Shown: positions 36,899 through 45,867, numbered from the stretch's first letter. The stretch is DNA of 64,000 bases from Candidatus Nyctobacter psychrophilus (GCA_014305025.1 JACRTY010000001.1:51577-115576); one strand, 5' to 3'. Translations and numbers: made by a program. The notes: generated by a model from the letters alone, not told the origin.

Positions 36899-39800
36899 GC
36901 GCGGGTTCGAGGAAACGCTCGGCTTCGGGCGCGGCGGGGATGAGGTCCGTGCCGATGACCTTTGAGACGCCGGGTTCGGTCATCGTTACACCGACCATGC
37001 GCTCCGCCAGTTCCATCGTTTTCTTATTGTGCGTCACGAGCAGCAGCTGCGCAGCGGAGCCTAGTTCTCGCACCAACTGCGAGAAGCGTTCGATGTTCGC
37101 TTCATCCAGCGCGGCGTCGACCTCATCGAGCAGATAAAACGGCGACGGCTTGACCGCGATGAGCGCGAAGATCAGCGCCGACGCCGCCATGGCCCGCTCG
37201 CCGCCCGAGAGTGCCGCCAGCGGCATCATCTTCTTTCCCGGCGGCTGCACGCTGATTTCGATGCCGGTCTCGGAGAGATGCTCGGGATCGGTCTGCCACA
37301 TCTTGGCGCGGCCGCCGGAAAAGAGCCGCTCGTAGACGCGTTCGAACGCGTCCTTGACGGCGGCGAAGGTTTCGTTGAATGCCACTTGCGACGACGCTTC
37401 GATCTCGCCGATCGAGGCGAGTAGGGTTTCGCGCGCGCGCGCCAGGTCGTCGAGTTGGGCGCGCAAGAAACGCTCGCGTTCGGCCAGTTCGGCGATGTCC
37501 GCGTCGGCATTGAGATTGACGTTTTGCAGCCGCGTCAGTTCTTCGCGCAGGCGCGCCAACTCGCTCGTAACGTCGCCCGCTTCGTGCGCGTAGCGTTCCG
37601 AAACGTCGCTGCACTCGTTCGCCGTCGCCGGATTTTGCGCGAAGCCGGCGGCGAGCATTCCGAGTTCGGCATCGATCTCGGCCAAGCGGAGGCGGCTGTT
37701 TTCGCCCGCTGCCGCAGCATCGCGTTCGCCGGTTTGTGCGAGATGCACGCTCGATTCCAGCTCGAGACTGCGGGCCTGTAACGCTTCCCGCTGCTGCGCA
37801 GCTTCCATGACGAGGACGTCAGCTTCACTCATCCGGGCTCGCGCGCCGTCGAGCGCGCCCGCTGCGGCTGCCAGGCCCTCGCGCAGCGATACCAACTCCG
37901 CCGCTACGGCCGCGCGCGCCTCGGCGGCGCGCGTTTCACTGGCATCGAGCAGTTCGCGCCGCGTCCGCGCGCCGTCGATCTGCGCGCGCAGGGCGGCGAC
38001 GCGTTCGCGCGCGCTTGCGATCTCGGCGCCGACGGCCCGTTCGCGCGCCTGTGCCTGCGCGATCGTCTCGCGCGCGCTTTCCAGTTGCGCTTCCAAACGT
38101 TCGCGCGCGTCGACCGTTTCCTGCAGTTGCTCGGGCGGACGTTCGAGCACCGCCAACTGTTCGCGGGCCGCAGCGGCCGCCGTCTCGCGCTCGGTGGCCC
38201 GTTCGAGCAACACCGCCGCTTCACGCTGGAAGCGCGTGCGGTCCGCGCTCAAGGTCTCGACCCGCGCTTGTTGGTCGCGCAGCGCAACGGCGACTTCGGC
38301 ATCGATACGGTGCGCGTCGTCACGCGCGGCCGTCGCCCGCGCACTTTGCTCGCTCGCCTGCGCCACGGCCATCTGCGCCGTTTCGAAATCGGAGCGCAAA
38401 CGCGGCAGTGCGTGGGACAGGGTGCGGGCTTGAGCGCGGCGCGAGAGGATCGAGCGTTCGCGCTTGTAGCGACCGCCCGTCATCGCACCGCCGCCCCGTA
38501 TCTCGTCGCCGTCGAGGGTGACGATCGCATCGCGGAAGCCTTGCCCGCGCACGAGTTCCACGCCGACCTCGAGCGATTCGACGACCAGGATGCGGCCGAT
38601 CAAAAACGCGACGATGCCCGCGTAACGCGCTTCGGCCGGCTCGACCAGCGCGTGAGCATAGCCGATGACGCCGGGCGCCCGCGGCGCCTGCGCGGGATCG
38701 CGACCGGTGCGCGAACCCAGCGTGTCGAGCGGCAGAAACGTCGCGCGGCCGGCTTCGCGCGTGCGCAAAAAGGCGATTGCCCGTTCCGCATCTTCGGCAG
38801 TTTCGGTGACGATATTGGAAAGCGCCGCGCCGAAAGCGATATCGAGCGCGCGCGCGTACGCTTCATCGACCCGCACGAGGTTGGAGACGACGCCGATCAG
38901 TCCCCCGAATTCCCCGCGAGCGGCGGCTTCGAGCACCGCGCGCGTACCGGGTACGTGTCCCTCGAGGTTCGCTTCGAGTTCCTCGATCGTATGCAGGCGC
39001 GCCTCGGCGCTCGCGAGTTCGCTCGTGGCCGCGCGATACACGCTTTGCGCCGTTGCCAGCATGTCGGCACACGCCGCCACGCCTTCGTCCGAGGTTGCGG
39101 CTGCGGCCCGCGTTCGCGCAGCGCGTTGCTCGAGCGTGGCGAGCTGTGCGGCCGCTGCGGCCAATTCGCGCGTACGCTCGGCGACGGATTCGCTGCAGCC
39201 TTCCGCTTCACGTCGCAGGCTCTCGATCTCACGCTCGAGCCGCTCGTATTCGGCGTGAATCGCATCGATTCGCGCGCCCCGTTCCGCAGCCGTCGCCGCC
39301 TGCGCCGCGGCGGCTGCTTCCACGTCGCGCAACGCTGCGAACGTCACGTCGAGCGCTGTGCGCGCCTGGGTGAGCGCCTCTTGGGCTTGCCGTTCGCGTT
39401 CACGAGCACGTTCGAGTTCGAGCACGCCGGGTCCCAACTGCGCATCCAGAATTTCGAGCGAAGCATCGAGGTCGGCGCGCTCGCGCTGCGCCTCGGCACG
39501 GTCGCCTACGAACTGGGACGACTGCCGTTCGAGCGCATCCCGCCGCGCATCCATCCCAGCCCACTCGGACTCGCCGTGCGCAAGCGCCGTTTGCGCCTGC
39601 GTCGCGTCGCGGCGCAGCATTTCGAGCGCGCGCTCGCGCGCATAGAGTTCGCTGCGCACCGCAGCAAGGCCGGCTTCGGCAGCCGCCGCTTGCGCCGCGG
39701 CTGCGGCACGCGTTACTTCGAGTGCTTCGAGTTGCGCCTGCAGAGTTTCGCGTTCGGCGCGGCGCGATGCGCTCGCGCGCAAGTACGACAGGATCTCAAG

Positions 39801-40472
39801 GTCGCGGGCGCGCGCCGAGATCTTGCGGTAGCGCCGCGCGCGGCGCGCCTGCGTTTCGAGTTCGGGAATGCGCGCGCCGATCTCGGCGAGCAGATCGTTG
39901 ACCCGTATGCCGTTGGCTTCGGTTTGCTCGAGGCGGCGCAACGACTCGGTCTTGCGCGCCAAAAACTTATTGATGCCGGCAGTCTCTTCGAACAAACTAC
40001 GGCGTTCGGTCGGTTTGGCCGCGAGGATGGCATCGATCTGACCTTGCGAGACGATCGCATACGAGCCCGGTCCAAGTCCTGTTCCCATCAGCAGCTCGAT
40101 GACGTCGCGCAAGCGAACGCTTTGGCGGTTGATGAAAAATTCGCTCTCGCCGGCGCGATAGGCACGTCGCGTGATCTGCACTTCATTTGCGTCGATGCCC
40201 AGCGCCCCGTCGTCGTTGGAAAAGGTCAACGCGACTTCGGTCATGCCCAGAGGTTTACGCCGTTCGTTGCCCGCGAAGATCACGTCTTCGGTCTTGGTCG
40301 AACGCAGCGATTTGGCGCTCTGTTCGCCGAGCACCCAACGGATCGCGTCGACCAAATTCGACTTGCCCGAGCCGTTGGGACCGACGAGCGCCGTTATCCC
40401 CGGTTGGAAGTCGAGGGACGTTTGTTCCGCGAAGGTCTTGAAGCCGAACAGCCGCAGCGACGAGAGTCTCAC
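36888..40472 (-). CDS. smc: Chromosome segregation protein SMC
   Basis: 1194-residue ATPase of the condensin-like complex. N-terminal Walker A is GPNGSGKSNLVDAIRWVLGEQ; two long coiled-coil arms surround a hinge at roughly residues 520-650 (EFGGLIGVVSNL, GGAMTGGRYKRE); the C-terminal head has the ABC signature LSGGERAM and Walker B FYLLDEVDAALDE. Start is GTG 40472 in a GTGA overlap with rnc. It works with parABS located near 56-58 kb. Confidence 0.97.
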   Translation of the reverse strand: MRLSSLRLFGFKTFAEQTSLDFQPGITALVGPNGSGKSNLVDAIRWVLGEQSAKSLRSTKTEDVIFAGNERRKPLGMTEVALTFSNDDGALGIDANEVQITRRAYRAGESEFFINRQSVRLRDVIELLMGTGLGPGSYAIVSQGQIDAILAAKPTERRSLFEETAGINKFLARKTESLRRLEQTEANGIRVNDLLAEIGARIPELETQARRARRYRKISARARDLEILSYLRASASRRAERETLQAQLEALEVTRAAAAAQAAAAEAGLAAVRSELYARERALEMLRRDATQAQTALAHGESEWAGMDARRDALERQSSQFVGDRAEAQRERADLDASLEILDAQLGPGVLELERARERERQAQEALTQARTALDVTFAALRDVEAAAAAQAATAAERGARIDAIHAEYERLEREIESLRREAEGCSESVAERTRELAAAAAQLATLEQRAARTRAAAATSDEGVAACADMLATAQSVYRAATSELASAEARLHTIEELEANLEGHVPGTRAVLEAAARGEFGGLIGVVSNLVRVDEAYARALDIAFGAALSNIVTETAEDAERAIAFLRTREAGRATFLPLDTLGSRTGRDPAQAPRAPGVIGYAHALVEPAEARYAGIVAFLIGRILVVESLEVGVELVRGQGFRDAIVTLDGDEIRGGGAMTGGRYKRERSILSRRAQARTLSHALPRLRSDFETAQMAVAQASEQSARATAARDDAHRIDAEVAVALRDQQARVETLSADRTRFQREAAVLLERATERETAAAAAREQLAVLERPPEQLQETVDARERLEAQLESARETIAQAQARERAVGAEIASARERVAALRAQIDGARTRRELLDASETRAAEARAAVAAELVSLREGLAAAAGALDGARARMSEADVLVMEAAQQREALQARSLELESSVHLAQTGERDAAAAGENSRLRLAEIDAELGMLAAGFAQNPATANECSDVSERYAHEAGDVTSELARLREELTRLQNVNLNADADIAELAERERFLRAQLDDLARARETLLASIGEIEASSQVAFNETFAAVKDAFERVYERLFSGGRAKMWQTDPEHLSETGIEISVQPPGKKMMPLAALSGGERAMAASALIFALIAVKPSPFYLLDEVDAALDEANIERFSQLVRELGSAAQLLLVTHNKKTMELAERMVGVTMTEPGVSKVIGTDLIPAAPEAERFLEPALVG

Positions 40473-41257
40473 GGGCGTCTCCCTTTCGACGTGGCGCGGC
40501 GCAAGGACTGCGCGGCCGGCAGCGGCTGCGACAAGGTGCGGGGCGGCAGCTCGCCATAGCGCTGCTTCAAGCCCTCGAGGGCCGCCGTAGCGGCGGCGCG
40601 CTCGGCGGCCTTCTTCGAAGGGCCGCTGCCGCACGCCGAAATGTCATCGTCCACGGTCACCTCGGCGAAAAATGTGCGCTCGTGCGCGGGGCCTTCGTAG
40701 CGGTCGACGTAGCGCGGCAGCACGGCGAAGCGCTTCTGCGTCCATTCTTGCAAGGTGGTCTTCGGATCATCGAGCACCGTCCCGGGCCGGTCCATGTGGG
40801 GAACGTGCTGGGTCAGCACGAACCGCGCGGCCGCTTCGACGCCCGCGAGCGACTCCAGCGCGGCGATGAATGCCTCGAACGCGTCGGCCAACGCCGAACG
40901 GCGGCGCACCGGCGGCAGTTTTGCCAGGCCCGCGCCGAGCAGCATGAGATCGGCGAAACCCAACCGCTGCGCGCTGGTCGCCAGCGCCGCGTCGGAAACC
41001 AAGGCCGCTTTGCGCAGCGCAAGTTCGCCCGCGGCGGCTTCGGGATACCGCTCATAGAGGTAGCGCGCGACCACGAAGCCGAGCGCTGCGTCGCCGCGAA
41101 ATTCCAGCCGCTCGTTGGAGCCCGCAGCCAGGCCCTCCCGCGCGGCGCTTTCGTGCACGAACGCCGCTTCGAAGGCCGACAGTTCGCTGAGGGTGGCCGC
41201 CACGCGCGCACGTCGTAACAACGCGCGCAGTTTCTTTCGGCGGGCCTCACCCGCCAC
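40469..41257 (-). CDS. rnc: Ribonuclease III
   Basis: Double-strand-specific RNase. 262 residues: catalytic domain with NERLEFRGDAALGFVV (family NERLEFLGD) and ALADAFEAFIAAL with the second acidic pair, then a double-stranded-RNA-binding domain (DDPKTTLQEWTQKRF ... SKKAAERAAATAAL). The N-terminus and an extra basic tail of about 30 residues are longer than usual. The order fabF-rnc-smc is found in many bacteria. Confidence 0.95.
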   Translation of the reverse strand: MAGEARRKKLRALLRRARVAATLSELSAFEAAFVHESAAREGLAAGSNERLEFRGDAALGFVVARYLYERYPEAAAGELALRKAALVSDAALATSAQRLGFADLMLLGAGLAKLPPVRRRSALADAFEAFIAALESLAGVEAAARFVLTQHVPHMDRPGTVLDDPKTTLQEWTQKRFAVLPRYVDRYEGPAHERTFFAEVTVDDDISACGSGPSKKAAERAAATAALEGLKQRYGELPPRTLSQPLPAAQSLRRATSKGRRP

Positions 41258-41275
41258 GGAACGTCGCCGGATGCT

Positions 41276-42535
41276 TCAGTTCTTATATTTCCCGAACACC
41301 GCGACGCTGTTGTGGCCGCCGAATCCGAACGAACTGGACAGGGCCACGTTGACTTCGGCCCGGCGCGCGATGTTTGGCACGTAGTCCAGCGTGCACTCGG
41401 GATCGGGATATTCGTAGTTGATCGTCGGGGGAATGATCCCGTTTTTGATCGTCAGCACCGTGGCCACGCCTTCCAGCGCGCCCGCGGCGCCCAAGGCGTG
41501 GCCGTGCATGCTCTTGGTCGAACTGACCGCGAAGGCGTGACCGTCGACGCCGAGCATCCGGCCCAGCGCCTGCGATTCGGCCGGATCGCCGATCGGGGTC
41601 GAGGTCGCGTGCGCGTTGACGTAATCGACCGACGCCGGGGCGACGCCCGAGCGTTCGAAGGCGCGGCGCAGCGCCAGTTCCACGCCGCTGCCTGCGGGGT
41701 CGACGGCGACGAGATCGTAGGCGTCGGCGGACTGTCCGTAACCCAGCAACTCCGCGTAGATGCGCGCCCCACGCGCTGTGGCCAGTTCGAGTTCCTCGAG
41801 CACGAAGATCGCGCTGCCTTCGGCCAGCACGAAACCGTCGCGTTCTTTGTCGAAGGGCCGGCTGGCTTTGGTGGGCTCGTCGTTGCGCGTCGACAGCGCT
41901 TTCATCGAATCGAAACCGCCCATCGCCACGTCGGTGATGGTCGCTTCCGCGCCGCCGGTGATCATGGCGCGTGCCTTGCCTTCCACGATCAAATCGTAGG
42001 AGACGGCGAAGGCGTCGTTCGAACTTGCACACGCGCTGGAGACGGCGTACGTCGGTCCCCGAAACCCGTAACACATCGAAATCTGCGCTGGCGCCGCGTT
42101 GCTCATCAGCATCGGGATGAAGAACGGCGTGATGCGGCCGGCCGTCCCGGTCGCCCGCGCCTTGGTCACGTTGTCTTGGATCGTGATGATGCCGCCGATG
42201 CCGCTGGCGACGACCACGCCGGTTTGTTCGCGCAGCTCTTTGTCGTCGGGAAATTTCGCGTCTTCGATCGCTTCGCGCGCCGCAACGAACGCGAACTGCG
42301 CGTAACGATCCATGCGACGCGCGTCGCGGCGCCCGATCAACGCATCGGCATCGAAATCCTTGACTTCGGCGGCAATCTGCGCCCGCAGGCCCGCTGCGGC
42401 CGCATCGAAGGCCGTTACTTTTGCGACTCCGCTTTGGCCCGCGAGCAGGGCGCGCCAGAACGCGTCGCGCGTATTACCCAGCGGCGTGACGGCGCCCATT
42501 CCGGTGATGACGACGCGGCGCCGGTCCCTTGTCAT
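41276..42535 (-). CDS. fabF: 3-oxoacyl-[acyl-carrier-protein] synthase II
   Basis: Condensing enzyme for fatty-acid elongation. 419 residues with RVVITGMGAVTPLG, the nucleophile Cys in VSSACASSNDAF, the two catalytic His in HATSTPIGD and HGHALGAAGALE, and the C-terminal SSSFGFGGHNSVAVF. The usual upstream acpP is missing; the upstream gene is divergent. Confidence 0.96.
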   Translation of the reverse strand: MTRDRRRVVITGMGAVTPLGNTRDAFWRALLAGQSGVAKVTAFDAAAAGLRAQIAAEVKDFDADALIGRRDARRMDRYAQFAFVAAREAIEDAKFPDDKELREQTGVVVASGIGGIITIQDNVTKARATGTAGRITPFFIPMLMSNAAPAQISMCYGFRGPTYAVSSACASSNDAFAVSYDLIVEGKARAMITGGAEATITDVAMGGFDSMKALSTRNDEPTKASRPFDKERDGFVLAEGSAIFVLEELELATARGARIYAELLGYGQSADAYDLVAVDPAGSGVELALRRAFERSGVAPASVDYVNAHATSTPIGDPAESQALGRMLGVDGHAFAVSSTKSMHGHALGAAGALEGVATVLTIKNGIIPPTINYEYPDPECTLDYVPNIARRAEVNVALSSSFGFGGHNSVAVFGKYKN

Positions 42536-42563
42536 GTTCGAATGGTCATCGCTTTCAGACGAG

Positions 42564-42584
42564 AAAAAACGGCCCGACCGGCCG
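42564..42584 (-). terminator. Terminator-like hairpin in the fabF leader
   Basis: On the minus strand a CGGCC/GGCCG stem with a 5-base loop is followed by six T, about 28 bases before the fabF ATG. No gene on that strand ends here, so it could act as an attenuator in the fabF leader. The stem is short and function is inferred. Confidence 0.4.
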
Positions 42585-42668
42585 CGTTGCAGAGCCTCTC
42601 TTTCCTATGACGCGCCGGGCGAAATGCCTCCCGGTCGCTACCGGCCGGACCCCTCCGCAGGCAAGGAC

Positions 42669-42676
42669 GGGAGGAG
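42669..42676 (+). promoter_or_regulatory. Ribosome binding site deciding the GTG start
   Basis: GGGAGGAG, five bases before GTG 42682. A CCCTCC about 20 bases upstream and a CTCTTTCC near 42597-42604 could pair with it, so access might be regulated. Confidence 0.55.
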
Positions 42677-42681
42677 CCAAG

Positions 42682-42897
42682 GTGGTCGTCGCGTCGAGCC
42701 CGCCGAAGGTCGCGCAGGTGAACGATGACGATCAGTTGACAACCGTGCGTGAACTGCTGCGCGATGCGCTCGAGCTCGCGCGCAGCGCCGGCTCGGCAGC
42801 CGCCGATGCCGGCATGACGTCGCTCTGGCAACGGACGCGCGAGAGCCTGAGGGCGCTGCTCGGCGATCTCGACCAGGCCGCGAGCCGCCAGCGATAG
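42682..42897 (+). CDS. Small protein of unknown function upstream of rpmA
   Basis: 71 residues, acidic and helical, with [19 protein letters not shown] and [17 protein letters not shown]. No family recognised. The GTG start has a strong ribosome site GGGAGGAG ending five bases before it. An in-frame ATG at 42607 would give 96 residues but lacks a ribosome site. It occupies the place where rplU often precedes rpmA. GTG 42718 is a further possibility. Confidence 0.55.
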   Translation: MVVASSPPKVAQVNDDDQLTTVRELLRDALELARSAGSAAADAGMTSLWQRTRESLRALLGDLDQAASRQR

Positions 42898-42909
42898 ATC
42901 GCCCGGCGT

Positions 42910-42938
42910 TTGCACGGCGCCCGACGGACTGGTATACT
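42910..42938 (+). promoter_or_regulatory. Promoter of rpmA with extended -10
   Basis: TTGCAC, 17 bases, then TG-G-TATACT (42930-42938). The -10 ends only nine bases before the rpmA ATG, so transcription should begin at or within a few bases of the start codon. No ribosome site is present, which suggests a leaderless mRNA. Confidence 0.5.
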
Positions 42939-42947
42939 ACGCCGGCC

Positions 42948-43229
42948 ATGTTCACGTTCGACCTGCAATTATTCGCATCCAAAAAAGGCGCCGGTTCAAC
43001 GCGCAACGGGCGCGATTCGAACGCACAACGCTTGGGCGTCAAACGGTTTGGCGGCGAGTCGGTCTTGGCGGGCAACATCATCGTGCGCCAGCGCGGCACC
43101 AAGTTCTATCCCGGCGTAGGCGTCGGCATGGGCAAGGACAACACGCTCTTCGCGCTGGTTCCCGGCACGGTCGCATTCTCGGAACGCCGCAACCGCAAGC
43201 ACGTCAACGTGCTGGCCGCGGCCTCGTAG
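42948..43229 (+). CDS. rpmA: 50S ribosomal protein L27 with cleavable-type N-terminal leader
   Basis: 93 residues. The mature-type sequence [26 protein letters not shown] begins at residue 11 after [10 protein letters not shown]. That leader matches the motif (Phe-Phe/Leu-Ala before SKKG) removed by the Prp cysteine protease in Firmicutes and relatives. Removal exposes the tail that reaches the peptidyl-transferase centre. prp is not adjacent. Confidence 0.96.
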   Translation: MFTFDLQLFASKKGAGSTRNGRDSNAQRLGVKRFGGESVLAGNIIVRQRGTKFYPGVGVGMGKDNTLFALVPGTVAFSERRNRKHVNVLAAAS

Positions 43230-43258
43230 ATTCGGAGCCGTTCGGAACTCGAACAGCG

Positions 43259-43283
43259 AAAGAGCCTGCGGGCTCTTTTTTGT
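43259..43283 (+). terminator. Rho-independent terminator after rpmA
   Basis: AGAGCC/GGCTCT stem with a TGCG loop, flanked by extra A-T pairs, followed by TTTTTT. Confidence 0.8.
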
Positions 43284-43307
43284 TCTTCGGCAGCGTAACG
43301 CACGCGT

Positions 43308-44570
43308 TTGCAATTCATCGACGAGGCGACGATCGCGGTCACGGGCGGTCGAGGCGGCGACGGGGTGGTCGCCTGGCGGCGGGAAAAGTACGTGCCCAAG
43401 GGCGGCCCCGCCGGGGGTGACGGCGGCCGGGGCGGCGACGTCTTCCTGGAAGCAACGGCGGAACTCGCGACGCTGATCGACTTTCGTTTCAAGAAAACGT
43501 TCGCTGCCGAAGGCGGCAAGCCGGGGTCGACCTCGAACAAATCGGGCCGCAGCGCCGCCGACCTCGTCGTTGCCGTCCCCGTCGGCACACTGGCCTATCG
43601 GGTGGAGGATTCCGGCGAACGACTGCTTGCCGATTTATCGCTGCCGGGCGAGCGCATCCGGGTCGCCAAAGGCGGCCGCGGGGGCCTGGGCAATCAGCAC
43701 TTCGCGACCGCCTCGCGGCAAGCACCACGCTTTGCCGAACGTGGTGAGCCCCCCGAAGCGGCGACCGTGCGGCTCGAACTCAAACTGCTGGCCGACTGCG
43801 GCATCGTCGGCTTGCCCAATGCCGGCAAGTCGACGTTACTGTCCGTCGCCTCGGCCGCCCGCCCCAAGATAGCCGACTATCCGTTCACGACGCTCGAACC
43901 ACAGCTCGGCGTCGTTCGCCTGGCGCCCGAAGAATCGTTCGTCCTGGTCGACGTGCCGGGGTTGATCGAAGGAGCCCACGCGGGCGCCGGCCTCGGGGAT
44001 CGCTTTCTACGGCACGTCGAGCGCACGCGGGTCTTGCTGCACCTCATGGACGGGGCGCGTCCGGCGGCCGCCATTCTGGACGACAAAGCCACGATCGAAG
44101 CGGAGCTGCGCGCGTGGAACCCCGCCTTGCTCGAGCGACCCGTGCTGCCGGTCCTCTCGAAACTCGATCTGCCCGAAGCGCGCGAGCGCTTCGACGAGTT
44201 GCGCGGGCGCATTCCGGAGCTGCGCGGCATCTCGGCGGCGACCGGCGAGGGCGTCCGCGAGTTGCTGTACGCCGCCTATCGGGCCATCGACGCTGCTCCC
44301 CGGCTCGAGCGGCGAGAACCCGACGCGCCGCGCTTCCGCTTGCAGGCGGCCCAGGCGTTTACGATCGAGCGGGCTGCGGACGGTGCCTATGTGGTCGCCG
44401 GCGAGCGGGTCGAGCGCTTGGCGGCGATGACCGACTTCGACAGCGACGAAGGACTCGGCCGCTTCGAGGCGATCCTCGCTAAGATGGGCGTTGACGCGAA
44501 ACTGCGAGAGTTGGGGGCACGCGACGGCGATACCGTTCGCATCGCCGGTTACGAATTCGATTATTCGTGA
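43308..44570 (+). CDS. obgE: GTPase Obg/CgtA
   Basis: Ribosome-associated GTPase of 420 residues. Glycine-rich Obg fold (GGRGGDGVVAWRREKYVPKGGP), G domain with GLPNAGKST, DVPGLIEGA and SKLD, then a C-terminal OCT domain. The start is TTG 43308; it gives the exact family start (MQFIDEA-like) and no ATG or GTG fits better. Followed by two coupled genes. Confidence 0.96.
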   Translation: MQFIDEATIAVTGGRGGDGVVAWRREKYVPKGGPAGGDGGRGGDVFLEATAELATLIDFRFKKTFAAEGGKPGSTSNKSGRSAADLVVAVPVGTLAYRVEDSGERLLADLSLPGERIRVAKGGRGGLGNQHFATASRQAPRFAERGEPPEAATVRLELKLLADCGIVGLPNAGKSTLLSVASAARPKIADYPFTTLEPQLGVVRLAPEESFVLVDVPGLIEGAHAGAGLGDRFLRHVERTRVLLHLMDGARPAAAILDDKATIEAELRAWNPALLERPVLPVLSKLDLPEARERFDELRGRIPELRGISAATGEGVRELLYAAYRAIDAAPRLERREPDAPRFRLQAAQAFTIERAADGAYVVAGERVERLAAMTDFDSDEGLGRFEAILAKMGVDAKLRELGARDGDTVRIAGYEFDYS

Positions 44571-44710
44571 ACGCGACCGGCAAGTTCTATCTCGGCTTGG
44601 GCATCGCGCTCGCGCTCATCGTCGCGGTCGCTTTCTTCATTGGATTCCGGGTCGGATCCGGCAGCGCAATGCACCACCTCCACGCCGCCGCAGTCCACGC
44701 CCGGCCGTGA
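44567..44710 (+). CDS. 47-residue single-pass membrane protein
   Basis: A short frame from GTG 44567 (GTGA overlap with obgE) to TGA 44710 (GTGA overlap with nadD). It encodes one clear membrane helix, YLGLGIALALIVAVAFFIGF, at residues 8-27, followed by a His-rich tail (MHHLHAAAVHAR). Coupling on both sides supports translation. No family known to me. Confidence 0.6.
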   Translation: MNATGKFYLGLGIALALIVAVAFFIGFRVGSGSAMHHLHAAAVHARP

Positions 44711-45333
44711 ACCTCGGGCTCTTCGGCGGCACGTTCGACCCCATTCACAATGCGCATCTGTTCGTCGCCGAAGCAGCCCGCGTCGCGCTGGAACTGGACC
44801 GCGTCGTCTTTCTGCCGACGCGCGGCGCCCACTACCGCAATCCGCCCGTCGCCGCCGTCGACCAGCGGGTCGCAATGATTCGCCTGGCCATTGCCTCCAA
44901 CGTGCATTTCGCGCTCGACGAGGCCGATCTCGCGCCGGAAGCGACGGGCTACACCGCCGACCTCTTGCCGCGCCTGCGCCAGGCGTACGCGAACGACCGC
45001 TTCACCTTCATCGTCGGCGGCGATTCGCTCGTCGACGCGCCATGGCACCGCTTCGACGCGGTCGTGGCCGGCGTCGATGCGTTCGCAGTTGCACCCCGGG
45101 CGGCAGGTGCGCCCGAACGCCCGGCGGCGTTCATCGCCTCGCTCGGGAACCAACAACGCGCGAAGTTCAGGCTGCTCGATCTTCCGGCACTGAGCGGCTC
45201 GGCCAGCATGGTGCGGTCGGAACTAGCTCGCGGCGGCAGCATTCGGTACCTGGTACCTGAGGCGGTCCATCGTTATCTTCGGGATTGCGGCCTGTACCGC
45301 GGCCAACCCATGTTCCCCGGTGTCCAGCAGTGA
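44707..45333 (+). CDS. nadD: Nicotinate-nucleotide adenylyltransferase
   Basis: Makes nicotinate adenine dinucleotide in NAD synthesis. 208 residues: LGLFGGTFDPIHNAHL with the nucleotide-site His pair, FLPTRGAHYRN, FIVGGDSLVDAPWHRFD and SASMVRSELARG (SxTxxR-like). GTG 44707 in a GTGA overlap. obgE-nadD adjacency is common, here with the small membrane gene between. Confidence 0.95.
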   Translation: MNLGLFGGTFDPIHNAHLFVAEAARVALELDRVVFLPTRGAHYRNPPVAAVDQRVAMIRLAIASNVHFALDEADLAPEATGYTADLLPRLRQAYANDRFTFIVGGDSLVDAPWHRFDAVVAGVDAFAVAPRAAGAPERPAAFIASLGNQQRAKFRLLDLPALSGSASMVRSELARGGSIRYLVPEAVHRYLRDCGLYRGQPMFPGVQQ

Positions 45334-45793
45334 TAATGCGGTGACCGAATCGCGCAGGGTCCGGCGTAGCTCCACGGGGTTTGCCGCCTTCTTGCTGCTG
45401 GGCTGCGCGAGCATCGCCGCGGGCTGCTCGGGCGGAAGCGCTGATGCCGGCAACGGCGCGGTCTATGATGCGTGGCGCGCGCAGCACTCGCGAATCGAAG
45501 TGACGGCGAGCGGCAGCGTCAGTCGCATCCTCGGGACACGCTTGGGCCGCAGCGGCGCGCACGAAGGATTTCTACTGCACCTCTCGGGTGCGGATGGGCA
45601 CGGGTTGACCGTCCGCGTCGAAGACAACGTCGACCTGACGGGCCCGATTCCCCTCGCACCCGGCGAAGCGGCGACCGTGCGCGGTGAGTACATTTACGAT
45701 CCGCGCGGCGGCCTGATCCATTACACCCATCGCGACCCGCGCGGGTACCACGCCGCCGGCTACGTACAAGCCGCGGGCCGCGTCTATCAATAA
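45320..45793 (+). CDS. DUF3465-family lipoprotein
   Basis: 157 residues. Lipoprotein signal with FAAFLLLGCASIAAGC, lipidated Cys near 36. The mature part fits DUF3465, an OB-like fold: GSVSRILGTRLGRSGAHEGFLLHL, VRVEDNVDLTGPIPLAPGE, RGEYIYDPRGGLIHYTHRDPRG. Function unknown. GTG start overlaps nadD by 14 bases. Confidence 0.8.
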   Translation: MSSSDNAVTESRRVRRSSTGFAAFLLLGCASIAAGCSGGSADAGNGAVYDAWRAQHSRIEVTASGSVSRILGTRLGRSGAHEGFLLHLSGADGHGLTVRVEDNVDLTGPIPLAPGEAATVRGEYIYDPRGGLIHYTHRDPRGYHAAGYVQAAGRVYQ

Positions 45794-45811
45794 ACCGGAA
45801 ACCGGTTTTTT
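45792..45811 (+). terminator. Rho-independent terminator after the DUF3465 gene
   Basis: AAACCGG-AAA-CCGGTTT stem-loop followed directly by TTT. It lies just after the TAA. Confidence 0.7.
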
Positions 45812-45845
45812 AGCACGGGATTCAGGTTAACGGAATCCAGTGCTA
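45811..45845. repeat. Interrupted inverted repeat before maf
   Basis: TAGCAC-G-GGATTC, a 9-base centre AGGTTAACG, then GAATCC-A-GTGCTA. Twelve of thirteen arm bases pair. It lies between a terminator and the maf promoter, so it could be an operator or an RNA hairpin. Confidence 0.6.
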
Positions 45846-45867
45846 TACAAGGCGCGGCCACCTTCCG

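Noticed and set aside
38085..40559. An 824-residue open frame on the plus strand
   Set aside because: Fully antisense to smc, whose motifs are clear; low-complexity composition.
42597..42676. Riboswitch (glycine, c-di-AMP or SAM type)
   Set aside because: CAGGCAAGGAC and the CTCTTTCC/GGGAGGAG pairing are suggestive, but the remaining conserved cores do not match any class I know, and the segment also reads as coding in frame with the small gene.
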